From positions 1 through 18,147 of the forward strand of contig CAJXXO010000019.1 in assembly GCA_913062655.1 (NCBI GenBank): a DNA stretch of 18,147 nt, given 5' to 3'. Under the pieces are notes generated by a model that was given only the letters and a program-made list of their open reading frames with translations, was not told where the DNA came from and did no database searches. The DNA comes from an uncultured Bacteroidota bacterium (GTDB lineage: Bacteria > Bacteroidota > Bacteroidia > Chitinophagales > S012-47). This document shows positions 14,215-18,147 of the stretch, one piece after another. The position numbers and the translations under genes are program-made. Numbering within the stretch: position 1 is the first letter of the stretch; each line of letters starts with the position of its first letter.

Positions 14215-17040
14215 TTAGTCCTTCTTCTTAAAGTCGTAGGTAGCAGAAAAATACGCCAATCGTCCGATTCGCGGGCCACCATACGTTTGAAATTGTTCTT
14301 GATTCAAAATATTTGTGGCGCCTAGCTTAAAGGTAGTGTTCCACTTCTCCACCAACCAACTGACCTGGGCATCCAGCAGGTCGTAGGTGGGGATGAAGCC
14401 GGTAAACTGAGGAGAGCCTTCAAACAAGAAGCCTTGTACCCACTTGTAGTTGATGTTGAAGCTCACGTTTCGCACGGTCTGTCCCAGTGCGTTGATCGTC
14501 AGATTGCGACCACCAAAGGCGATGTTGAATTTATGTTCCGGGGTGTTAAAGGCGGGAATGATCGGGTCTTCTTCAATGGCATTTAATCGATTCCAGGAGT
14601 AGTTGCCACTCAGGCTGTATTCATTGATGAAATATTTCAGGCCAATATTGAAGCCTTGTGTGGTTACCCGTTGGGTGGAGTTGGCAGAATACCGGAACAC
14701 TTGTAAATCGCGAACAAAACCACTTCCCCCAAACTCGGCATCGATACCGATATTGAAGCCCAGGAAATCTTCATAGACATTGAAGTAGTACCCTGCATCG
14801 ACAAAGAGATCATTCCAAAGGATGGTACGGTACCCGACTTCGAAGGTGCGCACCCGCTCCGGTCTGATCGGGTCGATATTGAAGTATTCAAGGGTGTCGG
14901 TGTTTAACGTATTGCGGTAATCAGAAAAGGATTCGAGTGTAATCAGCGAGTCGGCTCCATTCAAATTGCCCGCCAGGATAGCCGGGCCCACATTGAGAAA
15001 CAGATACTGATCGGCCAGGGTCGGGTTGCGGAGTGCCGAGGAGAAGGAAAGCCGGAGATAGTTGTCTTTGGCCGGGTTCCATACCAGCGAAGCGGCTGGG
15101 GTAGAAATGAAATTGAAATTCTGGTTCTTGTCTATTCGCAGGGAAGCACTGATGGTCAGCTTATCATTGGCCAGTTGCTTATCAAAGCCGGTATAGAAGC
15201 CATATTCGAAGTTGGTGATGCGCGTCCCCGCAGTATCGCTGAATATGGTGCCGTCCGAATTGGGGGTGTACAGCCTGGAGCTGAAACCGGTACGGAAACC
15301 GTCCAGAAACGAAATATCCCACTGGTACTCCCCCTGCGCATGGTAGAGTGCCGAGCGATCAAAAAAGCGGGTGCCATTTTCCTCTTCATTGTTTTTGGCG
15401 GAGGTAATCGCATCGAAGGCTTCCTGGAATTCGGCCGTACCCGGAGCCAGGTACGTGGTATTCTCCGTGTTAGCAAAGCCTTCTGCTTGTGCATGCCACG
15501 CTACCAGTGAATCCTGGAAGTTGATCAACCACTGCTCGGCAGCCGCATTATCAAAAATAAAGGTGCCGGTATTGGGGTCAAAAGAAAGGTCGGGGTAGCC
15601 ATTGGCTCGCATACGACTGCGAATGTTGCCCTTCCAGAAGGTGCGATAGTTGAGCGACCACTCTTCATTATCCTTCATCTCCTCTTGCAACCGTAATGCA
15701 GTAGCGTAGGGGTCGTAGGAGTTGCCGGCATCCTCGTGTGTAGCATACACGCGGAGGAAGTATTTGTCTTTTTTGTGCAGCTCTAATCGGTTTTGAAAAA
15801 AGAGAATGTCGCGCAAACTGAAGCGATTATCACCCTGGTAAACCGTGGTACCGCTACCAAAGCTGGAGGCCAGGGTAAGCTGAGGCGAATTTTCCTTGTC
15901 GGCTCGCTTCAGGCGGTAGCTCATTACCAAATTCGCCTTAATATTTTCAGTGCCGTAGTCCACCAGGTCGATCTCCTGAAAACCGGTGCGGAAGAAGGTG
16001 CCGAGACCCGCCTCATCGCTCCAGGGCTGTGTACCGGTCGCATCGTTGAGGGGAAAAAACTCATCACCATAAATATTGACGGCATCGTAGCCACCAGGAT
16101 TATCCGGTTCTACCTCGGAAGCATCCACCGGGTCATAATTGTCGGCCTCCCAGTCGTCTGCACGGAGGTAGGAGAAGTTGACCTTATAAGCAAAGAAGGG
16201 TAGCCCTTCACTGTCCCGTACATCATCGGCCCAGCGGATGGCTGTTTCGAGCAGGTTGCGCTCTCCCCCTTTGAGCATAACACTCAATCCGCGGTGAATA
16301 AATGGATCTTTGGTTTCCATGGCGATCACCCCATTGAAGGCATTTGGACCATAAAAAGCCGATGCTGCGCCTTGAATGAGGTCCACCTTCATAATGTCCA
16401 GTTCCGGTGATCCGAGAAAGTTGCCCAGGGAAAAGTTGAGGCCAGGCGATTGATTATCGACCCCATCGATCAGTTGTAGCGAGCGAACGGGACTGGTGGA
16501 GTTGAAGCCCCGTGTATTGATCACTTTAAAGCCTAGGCTGGCGGTGGTCAGGTCGACCCCAGTGAGGTTGCCCAATCCATCATAAAAGCTGGAAGAGGGT
16601 GTTTCCTTAATGGCGATCAGATCCATCGTTTCCATAGTAAGCGGTTCCTTCTTGCGCTCCTCGGAGATACGACTGCCCTTGACCTCTACTGTCTCCAGGT
16701 TGAGATTGGTAGGGGTGAGTTTGATCCTTAGGTTTTGGGTTTGATTAGCCAGCACCAGCTCCTTATCCTGGTAGCCGACAAACTTGATGAGCAGTGTGAG
16801 GGGCAGCGGGCGCGGGGTTTGGATCGTAAACTCCCCATTCAGGTCGGTCACCGTTCCTTCCGTTGTACCTTTCAGTATCACGGTGGCACCAATGAGGCGT
16901 TCATTATTTGTCTCATCTATGATAGAACCCGAGATCGTGGTCTGTCCCCAGCCAAGCTGCGGTGCCATTCCGATCATCACTCCTATCAACAAGGCGTACC
17001 ACCAGCCCCCTTGAATAATATCCCAGGTACCCTTTATCAT
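14215..17040 (-). CDS. TonB-dependent outer membrane receptor
   Basis: A 941-residue outer-membrane transporter. The N-terminus has a signal anchor or peptide (about 1-32, ending QLGWGQ), then a carboxypeptidase-regulatory-like domain (about 34-112; TTISGSIIDETNNERLIGAT, DLNGEFTI), a TonB-box-like LETVEVKG (115-122) and a plug domain (about 127-245) with TRGFNS, LIDGVDNQSPGLNFSLGN and DLIQGAASAFYGPNAFNGV. The remaining ~690 residues are aromatic-rich, alternating beta strands of the 22-strand barrel. Energised by TonB-ExbBD, it would import a bound ligand; the ligand cannot be told from sequence. There is no SusD-like partner, so a classical SusCD glycan system is unlikely. The gene heads an operon with the T9SS hydrolase-like gene and is transcribed divergently from hflX. 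Confidence 0.93.
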   Translation of the reverse strand: MIKGTWDIIQGGWWYALLIGVMIGMAPQLGWGQTTISGSIIDETNNERLIGATVILKGTTEGTVTDLNGEFTIQTPRPLPLTLLIKFVGYQDKELVLANQTQNLRIKLTPTNLNLETVEVKGSRISEERKKEPLTMETMDLIAIKETPSSSFYDGLGNLTGVDLTTASLGFKVINTRGFNSTSPVRSLQLIDGVDNQSPGLNFSLGNFLGSPELDIMKVDLIQGAASAFYGPNAFNGVIAMETKDPFIHRGLSVMLKGGERNLLETAIRWADDVRDSEGLPFFAYKVNFSYLRADDWEADNYDPVDASEVEPDNPGGYDAVNIYGDEFFPLNDATGTQPWSDEAGLGTFFRTGFQEIDLVDYGTENIKANLVMSYRLKRADKENSPQLTLASSFGSGTTVYQGDNRFSLRDILFFQNRLELHKKDKYFLRVYATHEDAGNSYDPYATALRLQEEMKDNEEWSLNYRTFWKGNIRSRMRANGYPDLSFDPNTGTFIFDNAAAEQWLINFQDSLVAWHAQAEGFANTENTTYLAPGTAEFQEAFDAITSAKNNEEENGTRFFDRSALYHAQGEYQWDISFLDGFRTGFSSRLYTPNSDGTIFSDTAGTRITNFEYGFYTGFDKQLANDKLTISASLRIDKNQNFNFISTPAASLVWNPAKDNYLRLSFSSALRNPTLADQYLFLNVGPAILAGNLNGADSLITLESFSDYRNTLNTDTLEYFNIDPIRPERVRTFEVGYRTILWNDLFVDAGYYFNVYEDFLGFNIGIDAEFGGSGFVRDLQVFRYSANSTQRVTTQGFNIGLKYFINEYSLSGNYSWNRLNAIEEDPIIPAFNTPEHKFNIAFGGRNLTINALGQTVRNVSFNINYKWVQGFLFEGSPQFTGFIPTYDLLDAQVSWLVEKWNTTFKLGATNILNQEQFQTYGGPRIGRLAYFSATYDFKKKD

Positions 17041-17134
17041 AACTATTGTCTGTCTATTATTGCGTTGAAGTAGGCTAGAAAACTATCCTCCGGGGAACTG
17101 AAAATAATAAAATTGCGTAAATAGCTGCCTTACA

Positions 17135-17179
17135 TGCAATGTTGCAGGTAGCGAATCGGCCCTACTTATTAGCGATTCG
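17135..17179. promoter_or_regulatory. Palindromic sites in the divergent receptor/hflX intergenic region
   Basis: The 150-base gap between the two divergent starts must hold both promoters, though no consensus promoter is convincing. It contains the perfect palindrome TGCAA-TG-TTGCA (17135-17146) and two copies of TAGCGAWTCG (17149-17158 and 17170-17179). Each copy contains the 7-base palindrome CGAWTCG, and the copies are 21 bases apart, about two helical turns. This could be an operator pair for a dimeric regulator, or a leader hairpin before hflX. Confidence 0.3.
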
Positions 17180-17190
17180 ACAACAAGAAT

Positions 17191-18147
17191 ATGGAAGTAC
17201 AAGGACTACATGGGGTGCAGCCGGCCGAAAAAGCCATTTTGGTCGGCTTGGTGTACCAGGAGCAGACAGAGGAAAAGCTGCAGGAATACCTGGACGAACT
17301 GGCTTTTCTGGCTGAAACAGCAGGCGCAGAGACCCTGCATCGATTTTATCAAAAAGTGGATCACCCGCACCCGCGTACTTACGTGCGCAAAGGCAAGCTG
17401 GAACAGATCAAGAAATATGTGAAGCAACACGAGGTGGAGCTGGTCATTTTTGACGATGAAATATCGCCTTCGCAGTTGCACAACCTGGAGCGAGAGCTGA
17501 AGTGCAAGGTGTTGGACCGCTCTATGCTGATCCTCGACATATTTGCCCAGCGGGCGCGTACGGTGCAGGCCAAGACACAGGTGGAGCTGGCGCAAACCCA
17601 ATACCTGTTGCCCCGCTTGCGCGGTATGTGGCAACACTTAGACCGTATCAAAGGCGGTATCGGCATGCGGGGTGCCGGTGAGAAGGAAATCGAAACGGAT
17701 AGACGGATCGCACAGAAGCGGATCAGCTTGCTGAAGGATAAATTGGCACAAATCGACAAACAAAACTGGACACGTAGAAAACAGCGTGGAAAAATGATTC
17801 GTGTGGCGCTGGTAGGGTACACCAATGTGGGCAAGTCTACCCTAATGAACGTATTCAGTAAATCGGATGTCTTTGCCGAAAACAAACTTTTCGCCACCCT
17901 GGATACCACGGTCCGCAAAGCAGTGGTACACAACACACCATTTCTCCTCTCCGATACGGTGGGCTTCATTCGTAAGCTGCCACACCACCTGGTAGAGTCG
18001 TTTAAGTCAACCTTGGACGAGGTGGGCGAGTCTGATATCCTACTTCATGTGGTAGATATGGCCCACCCAAACCATGAAGACCACATAGCTGTGGTAAACC
18101 AGACGTTGAAAGAGCTGGAAGCACTCGACAAGCCTACCATTCTGGTC
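17191..18147 (+). CDS. hflX: GTPase HflX, 5' part (truncated by the window edge)
   Basis: The first 319 codons of the ribosome-associated GTPase HflX, running off the right edge in frame. The N-terminal nucleotide-binding-like domain (about 1-150) includes the GKLEQIKKYV and VFDDEISPSQLHNLE segments typical of the family. The glycine-rich linker GGIGMRGAGEKEIETDRR (about 155-172) is diagnostic, and a coiled-coil helix follows. The G domain begins near 202: P-loop GYTNVGKST (209-217), G2-region threonine in ATLDTT, and G3 DTVGF (255-259). The sequence ends at PTILV, just before the expected NKxD box. The ATG at 17191 is the only sensible start, because an in-frame TAG lies at 17170-17172 with no other start codon between. 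HflX rescues or splits stalled ribosomes, for example after heat stress. Confidence 0.96.
   Translation, partial: MEVQGLHGVQPAEKAILVGLVYQEQTEEKLQEYLDELAFLAETAGAETLHRFYQKVDHPHPRTYVRKGKLEQIKKYVKQHEVELVIFDDEISPSQLHNLERELKCKVLDRSMLILDIFAQRARTVQAKTQVELAQTQYLLPRLRGMWQHLDRIKGGIGMRGAGEKEIETDRRIAQKRISLLKDKLAQIDKQNWTRRKQRGKMIRVALVGYTNVGKSTLMNVFSKSDVFAENKLFATLDTTVRKAVVHNTPFLLSDTVGFIRKLPHHLVESFKSTLDEVGESDILLHVVDMAHPNHEDHIAVVNQTLKELEALDKPTILV

Noticed and set aside
17206..17969. Minus-strand open frames of 143 and 196 codons near the right edge
   Set aside because: They are antisense to hflX, whose GTPase and glycine-rich linker motifs are unmistakable in the plus strand.

Overview
This window comes from a chromosome of a Bacteroidota bacterium, most likely a free-living aquatic lineage of the Saprospiria/Lewinella type. 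The phylum call is well supported. Two proteins end in type IX secretion (T9SS) type A sorting domains, there is a TonB-dependent receptor with an N-terminal carboxypeptidase-regulatory-like domain, a TPR-sensor histidine kinase is paired with a NarL-type regulator, and Shine-Dalgarno sequences are generally absent. The finer taxonomic placement is only an impression. I found no tRNA, rRNA, CRISPR array, insertion sequence or prophage, and no gene-free stretch exceeds about 165 bases.

Layout. (1) Bases 1-2787, plus strand: the distal part of an Mrp-type Na+/H+ antiporter operon, mrpC (3' end only)-mrpD-mrpE-mrpF-mrpG. Junctions are tight or overlapping, and it ends at a terminator shared with the converging cluster. 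(2) Bases 10040-2867, minus strand: a four-gene cluster read right to left. It holds a TPR histidine kinase, a NarL/LuxR response regulator (ATGA overlap), an exported parallel beta-helix protein, and a 1105-residue T9SS cargo with four tandem ~74-residue repeats, a PKD domain and a cysteine/glycine-rich hydrophobic segment. (3) Bases 12493-10151, minus: a catalase-peroxidase (KatG) with a signal peptide and its own terminator. (4) Bases 17040-12659, minus: a TonB-dependent receptor followed 23 nt later by a T9SS-exported alpha/beta-hydrolase-like protein whose catalytic serine position is glycine. (5) Bases 17191-18147, plus: the first 319 codons of the GTPase HflX, divergent from the receptor gene and cut by the window edge.

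How the genes work together. The Mrp genes encode one membrane complex for Na+ export and pH homeostasis. The kinase/regulator pair is probably co-expressed with, and may control, the two secreted proteins downstream. The receptor/hydrolase pair looks like an uptake or surface-processing locus with an unknown substrate. Three terminators on the minus strand share the same 15-base sequence.

Most worth a second look: the serine-less hydrolase coupled to a TonB receptor; the two-component/beta-helix/repeat-protein cluster, which has a palindrome directly against the beta-helix start codon; the cysteine/glycine hydrophobic core in the large T9SS protein; and the exported KatG. None of these can be called a new system from sequence alone.
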